Below, piece after piece: positions 1 to 13,504 of a DNA stretch of 64,000 bases. The position numbers were made by a program, and so were the translations under genes. The notes under the pieces were generated by a model that worked only from the letters and a program-made list of their open reading frames with translations, did no database searches and was not told the origin of the DNA. The stretch's first letter is position 1. Every line of letters starts with the position of its first letter. Origin of the DNA: Sindora glabra (lineage: Eukaryota > Streptophyta > Magnoliopsida > Fabales > Fabaceae); contig CM035227.1 in assembly GCA_020226215.1 (NCBI GenBank), positions 27,159,866 through 27,223,865 on the forward strand, given 5' to 3'.

Positions 1-1126
1 TAAGGTGGCATCCATCAAGACCTATGATGGGCCCACATGCAGCTAAGAAACCCTCCTTCACAGGCACCAGGCACATGTAGTATCTTAGGAACCTAGGATC
101 TTTTTACAAACTCACCCTATCCAATAAGATTTTAATAGTGGTTCCAGGATTAACTCTCTGTAATTTAGTGCTATAATCCCATAATTTCACATATTGTTCA
201 TCATACCTACCATTTAACCTCTCCAACGCCTTCCTCCTAGCCCAGTAAGCTTTATTCATAGACACCTCTGCCATGTATTTTTTTTCACCATCTCAATTAC
301 ATCACTGATTTTTAGTAATTAATTATTAAACATATTTTGTATGATTTTATCGTTAACCTAATCAGATGATGCTAGATGGCCTTTCATAGTTTTGACACAA
401 GTGTGCTTTAGCTTCCATATCTTTATCCTAAAGGTCTCACTTCCACCAACCTTGCTTACAAAGTATAACCAATCATATCATTTTGCCACACACTTAACTT
501 TACACCTTTTTGAGTCATTTGGTTTCATCTTCACATCTTTTCCATTTAAGAGACACCATTCTCTCATAACAATCCTAAACTCCTCAATAGAATTAAATTC
601 TAAACCTTTCCTTCATGGATAATTGACATTCATTTCAGTAGAGTTCTATTTTGGATACTTAGGATATGAGGATTATTGTATCTCACCATTAGAGTTGAGC
701 TCAACACTATCTAATGAATTTGTCTCATAATCACTATATAATGCTCTGCCAGCCGGTTGGAATTGTAGGAATCCAACAGGCCTATCATTAATTGCAAGAG
801 TAGACTCTTGTATTGAACAATCAACATTTATGCTGAAAAGGTCATCATCTTCCCTATCATTTGCACTATCCTCAAAGTCTATAGTTTCTCACAATACTAT
901 CATCATTATATTCCTCAAGTTCATTAAGTTCATCCTCACCTTCAGCAAGCTCCACATGAGATTCATCCTCATTGCAATTTCCACCCTTCAGATTATGTTG
1001 ATAGTCTGCCTTTGGCTCAAAGTCTTCTTCTACCACTGCTCTATGTTGCAATTGCACATCCACATGTTCTAAAAGCTCCAATTGTGGTTCAATATCATTT
1101 CCTTGCTCATTATTTGTGGTTGCCAC
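1..1126 (-). pseudogene. Decayed MULE (Mutator-like) transposase, N-terminal half, cut by window edge
   Basis: Read on the minus strand, this is the front part of a plant MuDR-family transposase, the DDE enzyme that mobilises Mutator-like elements. An acidic region (1126-872) comes first. Next is the MuDR DNA-binding region around 650-390, with FNSIEEFRIVMREW and the typical FRIKIWKLKHTC ending. Then comes the start of the catalytic region near 240-1, with MNKAYWARRKALERLNG, LWDYSTKLQRVNPGTT and GFLAACGPIIGLDGCHL. Frame breaks and in-frame stops occur throughout, for example a TAG before IKLTGLGG-like sequence and a TGA after KRCKVKCVAK, so it cannot encode a working enzyme. The DDE residues and C-terminus lie beyond the left edge. 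The family assignment is firm; the exact 5' end of the old gene is not visible. Confidence 0.85.
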
Positions 1127-1639
1127 AGCATTAGTATTTACTGAAATACACAGTTCAAGTTTTACATTCTAGCAGTTTTAGTAATGGATTTTAGACAACA
1201 TTAGATAAAAAATGGATATTTCTAATAGTTTTGAATATTGAAATCTTTTGTATACAACAAAAGAAGCAAAACATATTAGATAAAAATTTAAGGGAAATGT
1301 TATTTTAGGTGGATGTAAGAGAAAGAAGGGGATAAAGGAGAAAAAATAGAGAACATTAAATATTGTTAGGTTGAAGTTTTTTCCCACTAATATGGAATAT
1401 ATATTAATAAGTGAGATGAAGTGATTAATGGTATTAAGTTACATGACAAGTGAAATTCATTAGTGAAATTGATGGAGACTCCAACAGTGTCTTCAAATTA
1501 AATGGCAACACACTAGAAAAGAGGTTATGAGAAATGCAAATTGACCCAATTTATATTAGAAAAAATGTCACATTATTAACTATTCAGAACTCATAGGGTC
1601 TTACATGATGGTGGCATGATGAGAAAAATATTTACTATT
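1127..1639. other. Intergenic, no gene seen
   Basis: AT-rich sequence between the MULE remnant and the LTR-like region. I see no coding signature, no RNA gene and no clear repeat. Confidence 0.5.
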
Positions 1640-3270
1640 TTATTTTCTACTATTTTATGTCTCTTAGGTGTTACACATACTTAATTTTATAGAATAGACC
1701 TTATTTTATAATTTTGGATTAATTTTACAAGTTTCTAAATTTATTTAGTAAATGCTGAATTTTAACACTGTTTCCTATTTTTCAGTCATATCTTAGGACT
1801 CCGAATGTCAGATTGAGGCAAACTTTATATTTTTAGAAAGCTAAAAAAGAGATATACAACTTTTATATTTTAATCTAAGCCCAGTTCAGATGTTTTAAAG
1901 GTTAAAAGTGGCTGAGAATTTGAAGGTGCCATTTGTCCCAGCTAAACTAATTTCGGTATTTGGGCTATATTTGGAGCTATAGAGGTCCGATTAAGGTGAA
2001 ATCAGTATTCAAATTTTGCTAAGACCCAGGCCTACAACCTCAAATTAAAAAATTAGTGAAATTACGTTGTTTTAGAGGTCATTTATAAGATGAAAGTTAG
2101 ACCAGTGAGATTTCATTGCTGGACCTTCTAGAAGAAATTGCTAAGTTTAATAATCCTAATAAGAGTAAGATTAGCAAGGCCTTAATTTTTGTAATCCTAA
2201 GAGGACTAGCATTAGGATTCTATAGGGTTTTATTAGATATAAATAGAGATGAGGGGGTGGGCAACATATCATACAATCATACAATCTGATTACATGCAAT
2301 TAGTAACATAATTTTCTTTCTTCTTCTTCAAGCTTTTATCTTCTAACCATGGAAGGGCTAATTTTTTAAGGTTGATTCAAGAAGTTTGAAGCTCTCCTCT
2401 TGAAGATTATGAGATCATACTTTGTAATATTGACTTTTCTTAATTAATTTTTCTCTTTCTTTATTTAATTGTGCTGAATTCTTAAGATTCCTTATGTTGG
2501 GTATTGATTTGATATAATTAGTGTTCATCCTTGTAGTTTTTAAATTCGTTGCTATTTTGTTATGAAATTATGATTGATAAATTATAGTTTTATGCATAGG
2601 GATAGAGAGTTGAAGGGATTAATTTAGAAATTTCTAATTTAATTTTTCAAATCAACTGAATTCTAATTATAAATCAATTTCGATCTAGCTTAAGAATTAT
2701 AATGATTACTTAATTTAACTAATCCTAATTGATTAAATCCTAGGCGATTGTCTTGTATAGAATTCACAAATTATTGTAGGGATTCTAGATAATTTAAAGT
2801 TAAAGAATTAATTAGAAAAAGTCAAATCCTAATTAATTTATGATTAATCCAATTTAGGGCTCTCAATTTCTTTGAATCGGCTATTTAATTCATTGAGTTT
2901 CTTTTACTTCTGCTTTACTTTTATTTTATGCTTATTCAATACTATTGCTTTTACATTAATTTCGTGTAACCAACCCTCCAATTCTAATTCTATTCTACAT
3001 ATAACTCATTATTGCATTGTTGCATTCTGACTTTAATTCTATTTCTACATACATTCTATTTTCATTGCATTATCATTTTATTTACATTAGTTCTTCACGT
3101 TTTCATTGCATAAATAATTAAATAATTGTATATATATTATTAGAAAATCATCTAGGAAAGATAAAATCAAAGGATCACTAGGGTTACAACCTGGTTATAC
3201 TACTATATAATATTATTTTTTAGCACACTAATTTTAATACAATTTTGATGCTTTGTGGCAGTGCACATCA
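1640..3270 (+). mobile_element. Probable Ty3/gypsy LTR remnant (Athila/TAT-like)
   Basis: The stretch reads like a long plant gypsy LTR in plus orientation. It has the diffuse motif TATCTTAGGACTCCGAATGT near 1790, a plausible TATA box (ATATAAATAGAG) near 2238, and a 3' end running into GTGCACATCA followed by TGGC at 3261-3274. In Athila/TAT elements the LTR ends in a similar CACATCA next to a tRNA-Asp primer site beginning TGGCGCC; here the primer site is degenerate after TGGC. No gag or pol coding follows, and I found no second LTR. The left limit is uncertain. The family resemblance is from memory of conserved motifs, not a search. Confidence 0.4.
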
Positions 3271-4840
3271 TGGCACATACAGAAAACAAGGTAATTTTCG
3301 GATGCTTAAACAATGGATTTTCAAAGATACTTAAGCCAACTTTAGAAATAAAGAAAGTAAAAGGAATTTGAGAAGAGAGGAAAAGAAATCAATGTTAACC
3401 TTATTCCCTATGGATTGCAAATGTGTTGGTCTACCATGTGAAGTTGGAGCTTTTGTTAACCTCAAAAGCAACAATAAGAAAAAGACAAGAATATTTAGCT
3501 CTGCTTTACAGTGTGGTGGGGTTGAGGTCAAGCATGTCTAAATTCATAACAAGGTAAACTCCAATCTAGAAGCTAACTGAATTCATAGCACGTTTAACTC
3601 TGTTCTATTAAGGTAAAAACTCAGGGTTCAAATGGGGCAAGCCCATTAACGGCAAGATAAGCTCTAACCTGGAAGCTAGCTAAATTCATAGCTACCAAGT
3701 GGACAAATGCTAACGGCAATAGGACAGGGGTTGGATGGAAGTATCTAATTAAAAACTATCTGAAATTACAAGCACCTATTTCAAAATTTATAAATTATAA
3801 ATACACAAATCAAAAAAAGATGAAACTATAGGCATCCACAATGTAATTTAACTTAAAATAAATAAACTAACATTTTATTCATATTTCTTTTTTCCTTTCT
3901 TATCAATTATATTGCAGTTAAATTATCAAGCTTCTTATAATTTAATTATTACTCTTTAAATAAATAAATATGGATACATTTGATCTTATAGTGTGTAACC
4001 CATTAGATTCATCATTAAACTAGTAAAAAATATGATTAAATTAAATCCTTCTAATTTAATATTGATTCCAAACACCATGATTAATATTTAGCAACATATT
4101 ATCAATTGATTAACCTTGAATTATAAATATAAACTTTTTTCAGTTAGAATTATCATGCAGTATAATCATTTTATCATATAATGTCCTAATTGAACTTAAG
4201 ATGTATGTATTAGTTAAAATTTTAGTCATTCAATTACTATATATCTAATCTAGATTTCATCACTTATCATATGAAACTTATTTTTTTCTTAATTTCACAC
4301 ACCTTAGCTAAGAATTTTCAAGTCATAATTTTTTGAGAAAAAATGAATTTTTTATTTATATACATAAAGCTTTATACATGATAAAGTTATATCTAATAGA
4401 TGTCATTTAATAACTTTTACGAATTAAGATAGTATCAAAGGATAATGTACTGTATAGTAAGATTGTCAAGATATTTTGAGTCAAAAGATCAACTTTATAC
4501 TATTGCAATATAAGAATTTTAATTCAACTTATTCACATAGAAATTCTTAAATAAGTTAACTTATGATCTATTTCCTGTAATAAATAAAGCTAAATTATAA
4601 CTTATTGAAAGTTAGCTTCTAAGATAATGTTTAGTTCATAGAATCTTTCTCACATTCCTACGAATGTTGTAAAAGAATATGAGATTCTCATACTTAGTTC
4701 AAATTTTTAAAAAACATTTTCAAGAATTTTTTATCTTAATATTCCTCTGAAATGTTCTCATCAAGAGAGATGGGTATCCAACATTCTTATGACATAAAAA
4801 TCAATAATTGGTATAAATAGACTATTTTATTCACTTTCTA
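3271..4840. other. Intergenic, with a short diverged duplication
   Basis: No gene seen. Around 3551-3592 and 3651-3692 a roughly 40-bp segment (AGAAGCTAACTGAATTCATAGC and its relative) occurs twice about 100 bp apart. The rest is AT-rich. Confidence 0.4.
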
Positions 4841-5280
4841 TTAAAGTCTTACTACCATTAACATTTCATTTTACAACTACCTACTATGCTAACTGACACC
4901 AACCATCACTCTCTGTAATTAATCATTACCTACCTTTGGCTACCACCAATTGCTAATGATAACTATGAGTTACCATATATTTTTCATGATCATTATTAAC
5001 CATCACTCATTATTAACGAGTACCATTCATCACTATCCATTATTAATGACTACCCATCTTTCTATTAAAGCCTTGCTACCATTAACATTTCATTTTACAA
5101 CTACCTACTATGCTGACTAACACCAACCATCAATCTCCGTAATTAACCATTACCTACCTCTGGCTACCACTAATTGCTAATTATAACTGTTAGTCACTAC
5201 CTATTTTTTATGATCATTATTAACTATCACTCATTGTTAATGAGTACTATTTATCACTATCTATTATTAATGACTACCAT
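4841..5280 (+). repeat. Tandem duplication, 224-bp unit, two copies
   Basis: TTAAAGTCTTACTACCATTA at 4841 recurs as TTAAAGCCTTGCTACCATTA at 5065, and similarity continues to about 5280 (ATTAATGACTACC closes both copies). The offset is 224 bp and divergence is low, so the duplication looks fairly recent. Both units are rich in short ATCACT/ATTACT-like words. An open frame across the second unit (5174-5524) is an artefact of this low complexity and has no protein character. Confidence 0.85.
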
Positions 5281-5535
5281 CTATCATCATTCATTACTAG
5301 TGATCACTGTCGATTATTGTTCATTGCTAATGATCATTATTAATTATCACTGTTCACTATTACATATTGCTAATGACCACTGCCATCATCACTTATTGCC
5401 AATACCCATATTCGATCGTTACCTTTTTTCAATTACTATTATCAATCATTACTTATTGCTAATGACTACTACTATCATTATTCACTCTCAACAACTATTA
5501 TTTACCATCATTCATTGTCGATGACTACCGCTGAC
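5281..5535 (+). repeat. Low-complexity degenerate minisatellite
   Basis: Degenerate head-to-tail words of the type CACTATTNATTGCTAATGA repeat irregularly here and extend the composition of the neighbouring 224-bp duplication. The period is not constant. Confidence 0.6.
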
Positions 5536-5769
5536 CACTATCCATCATAGGTGATATTATGCTTTTTTTAAAATTTAATAATTTGAAAATTTATTTCAAT
5601 ATGAAAATAATTGAAGTAGCTATTATGCAACTATTATGAAAATCCATTATCAATTACTATCATTAGCCACTATCCATCATAGGTGATGTTATGCCTTTTT
5701 TAAAATTTAATAATTTGAAATTTTATTTCAATATGAAAATAATTGAAGTAGCTATTATGCAACTATTTA
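5536..5769 (+). repeat. Tandem duplication, 132-bp unit
   Basis: CACTATCCATCATAGGTGAT occurs at 5536 and again at 5668. The following AAAATTTAATAATTTGAAA and GTAGCTATTATGCAACTATT are shared, giving an offset of 132 bp with very few differences. The second copy ends near 5769. No coding. Confidence 0.85.
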
Positions 5770-6440
5770 AAATAAAACTTGTATGTGTATAAGAAAACTT
5801 TGATGAATAAAAATGAATGAAATATGATGTATGGCTATGCATGGAAGCATTATATTGTATGATATTATGATGATCATAGCTTATGGCCTTTTATGAGTAT
5901 TAAAAGCTTTAAATATATTATGAATTGAGAAATGTGAAAAAAGGCAATGTGAACATCAAATGATTAATTTCCAATACTAGACAGGAAGGGTATAAGATTA
6001 GCTTGAGAAGAAAATGGATAAAAAGTGTAGAAAAGAAAAGTGTAGAAAAGGTATAAAGTTAAACCCAGAGTCATATGGTGGATGTATGCACATATTTAAT
6101 TCTTGCTTATGGCCTTGAATTGTGTTATAGATATGAATTTTAATTATTCTTACAAATCATTATGTGGTATGTTTACAAAGGATGCTTTTGTGTAAGCACT
6201 ATAAGGTTACTAAATATGAATCTATATGGAGCATAAACTTAACATAAAACAAAAAACTAGCAAACCATGTTGTTTACCATAGGAAAAAATTCAACACTAA
6301 GATAAACATAAAATAAAAATGACACTTGATTAAGTAAATGTAATATCCTAAATAAAGCAAAAAAGTTTAAGAAAGAATTTTCACTAAAAAGTGCCTTAAA
6401 TAGAAAATTGGTAAAATTGTAAAGATAGTTTAGATATATG

Positions 6441-7980
6441 TTTAATTAGAATTTTTGTAGGAAATATATTAAGCACCAATGTGACTCAAAATTCAATTAA
6501 AAACCTAAAACTAAGTTCAAAAAAATTGTATTAAGGCCTAATAAGAAATTAAAGGCCCGAGTAGCTCAAAAACTTAAAAATTAAGCTCAAATTTTGAAAT
6601 AAATTATCTTAGTTCATTTGAGCTAATTTTGCTCATTTTTTTTACCTAAATCTAATCTTAGAAGTAAAAAAAAAAAAGTCTCAAATAAAGCCCAAACTTA
6701 TGAAGGAAGCCATGGCAATTAGATGAATAAGTGAAAAATCAGAGGCATTTATTAGTATTTGTTTCTAGACCTTATATTTGTCTAAATTTAAGTGGTTTGA
6801 GAAAATTATCTTTTAATTTTAGCCCAAAAAATCTTGTAACATATGCCAATTATCATCAAACTTTTATAAAAAAATAAAAATAAAAAAGGTAGTAATGAGG
6901 GAAGCTTTGTAATAAGATTTTATATAAGACATTTAAGGTTATTTTTTAAACAAATTTCTACTCCTTCTTTTAAGCCAAATTATAACATCCTAGGATATTT
7001 TTGGTAGGATTTTCAATTCTTCAACAATTTTCAAGAAGATTTCTTAGTAATTCCATCTAATTTTGCAAGGTAACTTAAATTTTCCTTCATCTTCTTCAAG
7101 TTTTTACAAAAAAAATTTCTTCAAGATTTTTAAAACTTAGTTTATTTTAGCATAAGTTACTACTTTAATAAGTTTTTGAAAAGTTAGAGAATCAAGATTT
7201 TAAAATTAATTTTGGTATACATTTAATTAGAATTTTTGTAAAAAATATATTAGGTACTAGTATGAGTCAAAATCCAATTAAAAAATATAACATTAAGTTA
7301 GAAAAAAATTGCATCAAGGCCTAGTAAGAAATTAAAGGCCCAAATAGCTCAAAAACTTAAAGATTAGGCATTTAAAATGAATTATCTTAGTTCATTTAGG
7401 TCGATTTAACTCATTTTTTAGGCCTAAATCTAACCTTAAAAGTAAAAAAAAAAAAAGCCCAAACAAAGCTTAAGTTTATAGAGAAAGTAATGGCAATTAG
7501 GTAAATAAGTGAAAAACTAGGGGTATTTGTTACTATTTATTTCTAGACTTTATATTTGACTAAATTTAAGTAATTTGAGAAATTATCTTCTAATTTTAGC
7601 CTTAAAAATCATGCAACACGTGCTAATTATCACCAAATTTTTACAAAAAAGATAGCTTATGGAGGAAGCTTTATAATAGGATTATATATAAGTTATTTGA
7701 GATTATTTTTGAAATAAATTGATGCTTTTTCTCTTTAGCCAAACCATCACATCATAGGGTTTTTTTAGTAGGGTTTTCAATTTTTGAATAATTCTTAAGA
7801 GGATTTCTAAGTAATTCCATCTAGTTCTTATGAAGTAACCTAGTTTTTCCTTCATCTCCTTCAAGTTTTTATGAAGATTTTCTCTTCAAGATTCCTAAAA
7901 CTTAGTTTATTTTAATGAAGTTGCTACTTTAAGAAACTTTTGAAAAGTTAAATAATTAAGAATTTAATGTTAGTGGTAAT
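6441..7980 (+). repeat. Diverged tandem duplication, about 780-bp unit
   Basis: TTTAATTAGAATTTTTGTA begins both copies (6441 and 7222). The order of landmarks is conserved: AAGGCCTARTAAGAAATTAAAGGCCC, a poly-A run, GCAATTAG, ATATAAG, a CATCNTAGGRTWTTTT element, and CTTCAAGTTTTTA near the end. The offset is about 781 bp and the copies differ by scattered substitutions and small indels, so this event is older than the duplications at 4.8-5.8 kb. No protein signature is present. It could be part of an unrecognised retroelement. Confidence 0.7.
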
Positions 7981-10900
7981 TATCCCTTTTTCCTTTAATT
8001 TTTCTCATAAAAAATAAAGAATATAATGATATATGCTATTATATGTATTAAGTTGATTTATGATGCCATATGGCTCGATTTTAGTATTATATAAATGTTG
8101 ATATGATGATATGATGTCAGTATTTTAATTCCAAAATTGGTTGAAAGGAATTCACTAATTTTCCATAAAAAATAATAAAATGGTTTTTATTAAGTTTGGA
8201 GATGAAGTTTTTAAGGGAGGTTCATAATATGTTTTTTTGTTACTCTTTACAATCGAGGGTTAAGAATCAATCAAATTTCAACTTTTTATATTTTAATGTT
8301 ACAAATAATGTTAGGATAAATATAAAAAAATTTAAAAAATTTTAAAAAATGTTATAAATATGTAAAGATTAATTTTTATGGACTATAATTATAAGAGTTT
8401 AAAATATAATTTTAGATTCCATATTCTAAAGTTTAGTGCTGCTTATGCAATAATTTGATTAAGAAAAATTAAAGAAAATAATATTCTTTGATTATTAATA
8501 TGTTAATAAGCTTGTATAAATATTTAGTAATAATTGGAATTGATTTAGATACTAAGAAAGTTCTTTTATTACAATAGCTCCAAAACTGCTTAAATTTGCT
8601 AACTTTGTATTTTTTATTCTATATGAATAGTATTAATATGATATTTTTATGAAATAATTGAAGTTTTCCATCATTTAACATGTTAGGGGTATTGTATAAA
8701 AAAATTAGTGATGATTAGAAGTGATTTGATCGTTTAAAAAGGCTTTTTATTGTAACCACTTATGTGTTATTTGATTTTGAAATTCATGATTTTGCTACTG
8801 TATGAATAGTCCTTAAGAATGAGAAAATTGATGTTTAATGATTTGTAATATGTTAAAGTATTAGATAAAATTTTAGTAAAAATTTGAATTAATTTAAAAG
8901 CCCTAAAGGCAACTAAACCATGAGAGTATTCATACTATCTAGCAAGTTAAATGTTTAATACTTCTCATTGAGAAATGTTGCAAGTAATTAAAAATTGCTG
9001 ATAGATTTGATGGTAGTTAAGTCGTGATTGAATAGCCATTCAAAATAATTAAATATTATTTTTATTATCTTAAATGGAAAGGTGATATATCAACCTTGAA
9101 CATAAAAATATGTGATGATGAAATTAAATATATAAGAATGGTAAATTGTGTTAACAAAACTCTTATAACATAGTTGATATTTTGATCATACTAATGAAAT
9201 AAGTAATTGATGCATATGAATGGTATCTTATTATTGCTCTTTCTGAATATTATATATGGTGAGAAGATATGCATCCTTCATAGAGAAAGAGAGGCATGGT
9301 AAAGATTAGAGGGATAAGGTCGTGGCTTTGTGCTCAGGGATAGCAAGGGATAAGGTTGGATTAAAGATATAAGGTGGAACCTATGTACTAACTATAGCTA
9401 TTTTCTTTAACAAATTTTAAAAGTGACAAATTGGCTAATTTGTTACAAAATATTATACATAAGTGTTAAAATAAGTACATGAGAACTTAAATTAATTATT
9501 ACATGTTGTTATATATATGGTCTTTTATGGCAAGAACTTTTTAAGAAAAAAAGAGAGAAGTAGTCATTCACTAAGTATTTCAATACTTACACTTTTTTAT
9601 AATATTTTATTTATAGATTCAAAATATAGATCCCATAAAAATGATTAACACTTGTGCAATAAATTTTCTCTCTCTTTGGGAAACCTTTTAGATAATATTT
9701 TGTTATACTCTCCAAAGGTCTGTAGCAGGTCCTCGCATAGATTATACTGTAAAGTTTAGAAAAATAAATTCTAAGTCTGACCCTTTCCAAGCCAATCCTA
9801 TTCAAATAATCCATTCATTAGAAAGCTGTAATTAGTAACTCTAGCTTAGTAAATATATTATCTTCTCTTTGTTCCTCATTTATAAAATTGAACCTTAAAG
9901 GAGACAATGGATGGAAACAAATTCGCCCTAGTTAAGGGTTCTTCTTTTTGAAAAAAAAAATTATGTATAAAGTTATATTTTTTAAATTTTTGTTATTTTT
10001 ATATAAATATCTTTAGTATATGTAAATTATGTTTTGAACTTCCTTATACACATACAAGTAGTATTATTTTCTATTAATGCTTATTTATATTCTTAATATA
10101 GTTAAAAAAAGGAGATGAGTAAAAAAAGGTCTTAAAAGGTTTGTAAGGATTATTAGTTAGTATATTAATATTAGTTAGATATCTTGACATTGGTCACAAT
10201 ATTTGAGAATCAAATTATGATAATAAAACAATGCATCTCTTATTAATGATGCCAATTCATAGAAAATAACACAATATGAATTACCACAAACCTTACAATA
10301 AATGTAAAAATAAAAGTTCAAGTAGAAAGAATCATATCTAACTAGTTCGATATTAATTGCCTTAAAGTGGCTAACTGTTTCATGGAAAAACTAGTGAAGT
10401 AGTGGCATAAGGAGAAAAAGCAAAAAACACAAAGAACTTTGTTAAGGCTTTGAAAAAGATATGAAATAGGGTGAATTTTAAGAAAATTAAAAAAAAAGAA
10501 TCATATTTTCATTTTGATATTGTTAAAAATGATGCCACTTGTTAGTTAATGTTAGTTTGTTGTCGTTAAGATATTTAGATAATAACTAATTAATAATTGA
10601 AAATTACTTAGAATTTTTTTTTTCGTTTTCAATCGAATGCTAGTTCTTAATTGATCAATTTCAAGTTAATTTGATTGGTTAAAAGTGACTTGAGAAAACT
10701 TGATCGCCCCTAATAAATAAAGAAGTTTTATATCATTATATGCCAATGCTATGTATTCAAAATCAAATTGCTAAAGCCTTTAAATAATAAATATCTTCAT
10801 GTGAATGTGCAACTTATGAAGCATTTCCAATATTGTTTTATGAATTTATAATTCACAACAATCAATACTATTTTTACTCATGGCCAAAATTTTTTTTACT

Positions 10901-12255
10901 CTTTCATTTTGATTTTTTTAATCTACATTAACTTATAAAAAAATTAAATTTAGATATTTTATTATAGATATAACAAACACACAGTCAAAAATAAAAATGA
11001 ATTTAGTTTTTTAGTGTATAAAGCCATCTTTGTTAAAAGAAAAAAGATAAAAAGTTTTTTCCCTTTTTTATTTAGTTTAATGCGATAAAAAAGAGTGATA
11101 AATCACTTTATACATATATAATATTTTAACCTTAAAATTAAGATACTAAAAAAAAGGAAAAAATGATATTAGATGTCATTATATTAGTTATAGTGCTAGC
11201 AGCTCACAATTGATAAAGAAAGAAATATCTATCATAAATAATATTAGTTTAAGATGTTAAAAAATTGGAGACTTAACTTTAACCATCCATTGGACCTAAA
11301 AAAAAGACAAAATTTGGATACGTAAGTTAAGGATGTGGATAAAGGTGATTTAAAATTTATAAAATTTGTTAGATTTTAGCTAATTTTAAGTGCTTATATC
11401 CTTAATTGACTTAATTTGACACTAAGCAAGATATACATTAAATGAAATGATGCTATTTCATTTTAGGAATTAATAGTTAAGCCTCTTCTTCCTTGCTTAA
11501 TTTTGATTTAGACCCTATTTGTGCCTTAATAGAGCTTTATTGCAACAAACCAAACATCTTTCAGTTTTTATGCTATCTTTACTACACTTCTTTTCATTAC
11601 AAACCTAGAAAATCTATAAAGATTAAAACTTGTATAAAGTTAGTTCATAATAGTTCTTCACAAACCCAGATAACTTAAAATAGTGACTAATATTTGCTTG
11701 ATACCGAATAGCTAAGCTATGTAATTTTAAGCTTGTTTATTCATTAGATGACTCTAAATTTTTCTATCCTTTTGTTTCAAGGATGAATGAGGTGAATGGT
11801 TTATTAACTAAAGGCGAAATTTACCTTTTTTTGCCATCTCCACTAATGTACAAGTTGAAGAAATAAGAAGATAAAAAGCTTACAAAGGTTTTGATGATGT
11901 TGTTGGTAATGCTCTTTCTTTAACTTAGACATTTTGTTAGTTGACACAAAGCATGGAAATAAGATTATAGCTTTCTATTTGAGGAATCCTCATGCTTACC
12001 TTACTTTGTTTTACTCTCATGGTAGTGTTGTTTTATTAGGACAAAATTCGATCGAAATTGCATGTAATCAATACTAACCAAATTAGCTAGTTAAATTTGG
12101 TTCATGTATAAAAAATAATTAATTTTAATTTAATTTTAACACATTAATTTGATTTGACTAGTTAGAATTGACTTATTTAATTGGTCCTAACCAATTGATG
12201 ATCACCTTTAATATCATCTACAACATGCTTTATATCAAAAGAATTCTTGTTAAAA
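7981..12255. other. Long AT-rich intergenic region, no gene seen
   Basis: More than 4 kb without a credible coding region; open frames are short and unlike known proteins. Sequence near 10620-10700 and 12050-12210 is rich in AATTGRTTAATTT words and may be old MITE material, but I could not define ends. Confidence 0.5.
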
Positions 12256-12775
12256 ATTGGTTTAAGTACAATTTTAGTTTTTCTAAAATCCTAATTGTGC
12301 GATTTGGTTTTTTAATTTAAAATAATTTATTATGTTTCCCTAAATGCAAAATTTGGTGCAATTATAGTCTTCCTATTTTATTTTTGTCAAATCCCATCAA
12401 CTTTTATTAATTTTTATTTTATCTTTAAGCACTCATTACAACATTTCTCTAACAAATCACATTTTTTAGGATGTGAAAAATAGTAAACTCTTAAAAAAGC
12501 TCAAATTTTCATATGTAATATTTATTTTGGTTCAAAATTTTCAATGTCCAAACAAAGATTTCTTTTGATACTTATAGATAGTCATTTCATATTAATAAAA
12601 ATGAGTCATTTAGTAGAAATAGTCTTATAAGGTTAAAAAGTGGACAAAAATTAAATAAGAGAATCAAAATTGTACCAATGAGGTATTTAGGAGTCAAAAT
12701 AGATTATTTTAAATTAAGAGATCAAAATCAAATAAATTGTATTTTAGAACGCTTAAAGAAATTAAAAAATGATAA
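12256..12775 (+). mobile_element. Foldback (MITE-like) element, copy A
   Basis: The two ends are long imperfect inverted repeats. The left starts near TTTAAGTACAATTTTAG; the right has CAAAATAGATTATTTTAAATTA and TGTATTTTAGAACG. The core shares TCTTTAAGCACTCATTACA and TTCATATGTAATATTTATTT with the other two copies. It has the same core orientation as the copy at 58.1 kb and is inverted relative to the copy at 14.4 kb. No coding capacity. Exact termini and target duplications are not clear. Confidence 0.6.
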
Positions 12776-13387
12776 AAAATTTTAAATAATATAATATTTG
12801 AAGAAAAATTAAATAAAAACCTAATATTGAGCATGAGATATTTATCGACTCTTTGTTAGCTTTATTTTTTTATGAGTGATTATAATTTTGACTCTCATTA
12901 TATAAATTGTTTGCTTTACATTTTTTTCTCTCTTTTAATTTAATAGTCTAGATTTATCCTTTTAAAATATGAATTAGACTAAATTGAGTTCACTTAATAA
13001 TATTCATTATATTGAAAACTGAAAATTACAGTTGATATCACGAGTTAGAATGATAATTTTTATTGGCATCAAATAAGAACAAAATTAGTGAATCACGTGA
13101 CACTAATGACTAAATTAAAATGTTTTTGTGATATAAGTTTATTACATAATTTGCAATTTTCTAATTTGGCAATGTCATCTTAACTAATTTTGTATTTGTA
13201 GTAATTGTCAACTTGTAATTTCATAAAAAATTTGTAAGTTAATTGAAAATTTCCATCTTCAACTTAACAAAAGATATCAATTTTGACCCAATATTTTCAA
13301 ACTTGTATACTAGAGGATGAAAAATGAATATTATATTTAAAAAGATAAAAATGTAATTACATTTTAATTTTACTTTTATGTCATAAA
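12776..13387. other. Intergenic, no gene seen
   Basis: AT-rich, no coding, RNA or repeat signature recognised. Confidence 0.45.
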
Positions 13388-13504
13388 TTGAGTAGACCTG
13401 TTAGGAGGACTGATGATACAAAAATTCAGCTAATCCATTTCCCAACCCGGATGAAACATGCGCTTCATGTAATAGCCCGACAAAAGCTTAGGCATGAAAG
13501 CTAT

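Noticed and set aside
5174..5524. A 116-residue open frame on the plus strand
   Set aside because: It lies in tandem, low-complexity repeats, is made almost entirely of His, Leu, Ile, Tyr and Thr, and matches no domain.
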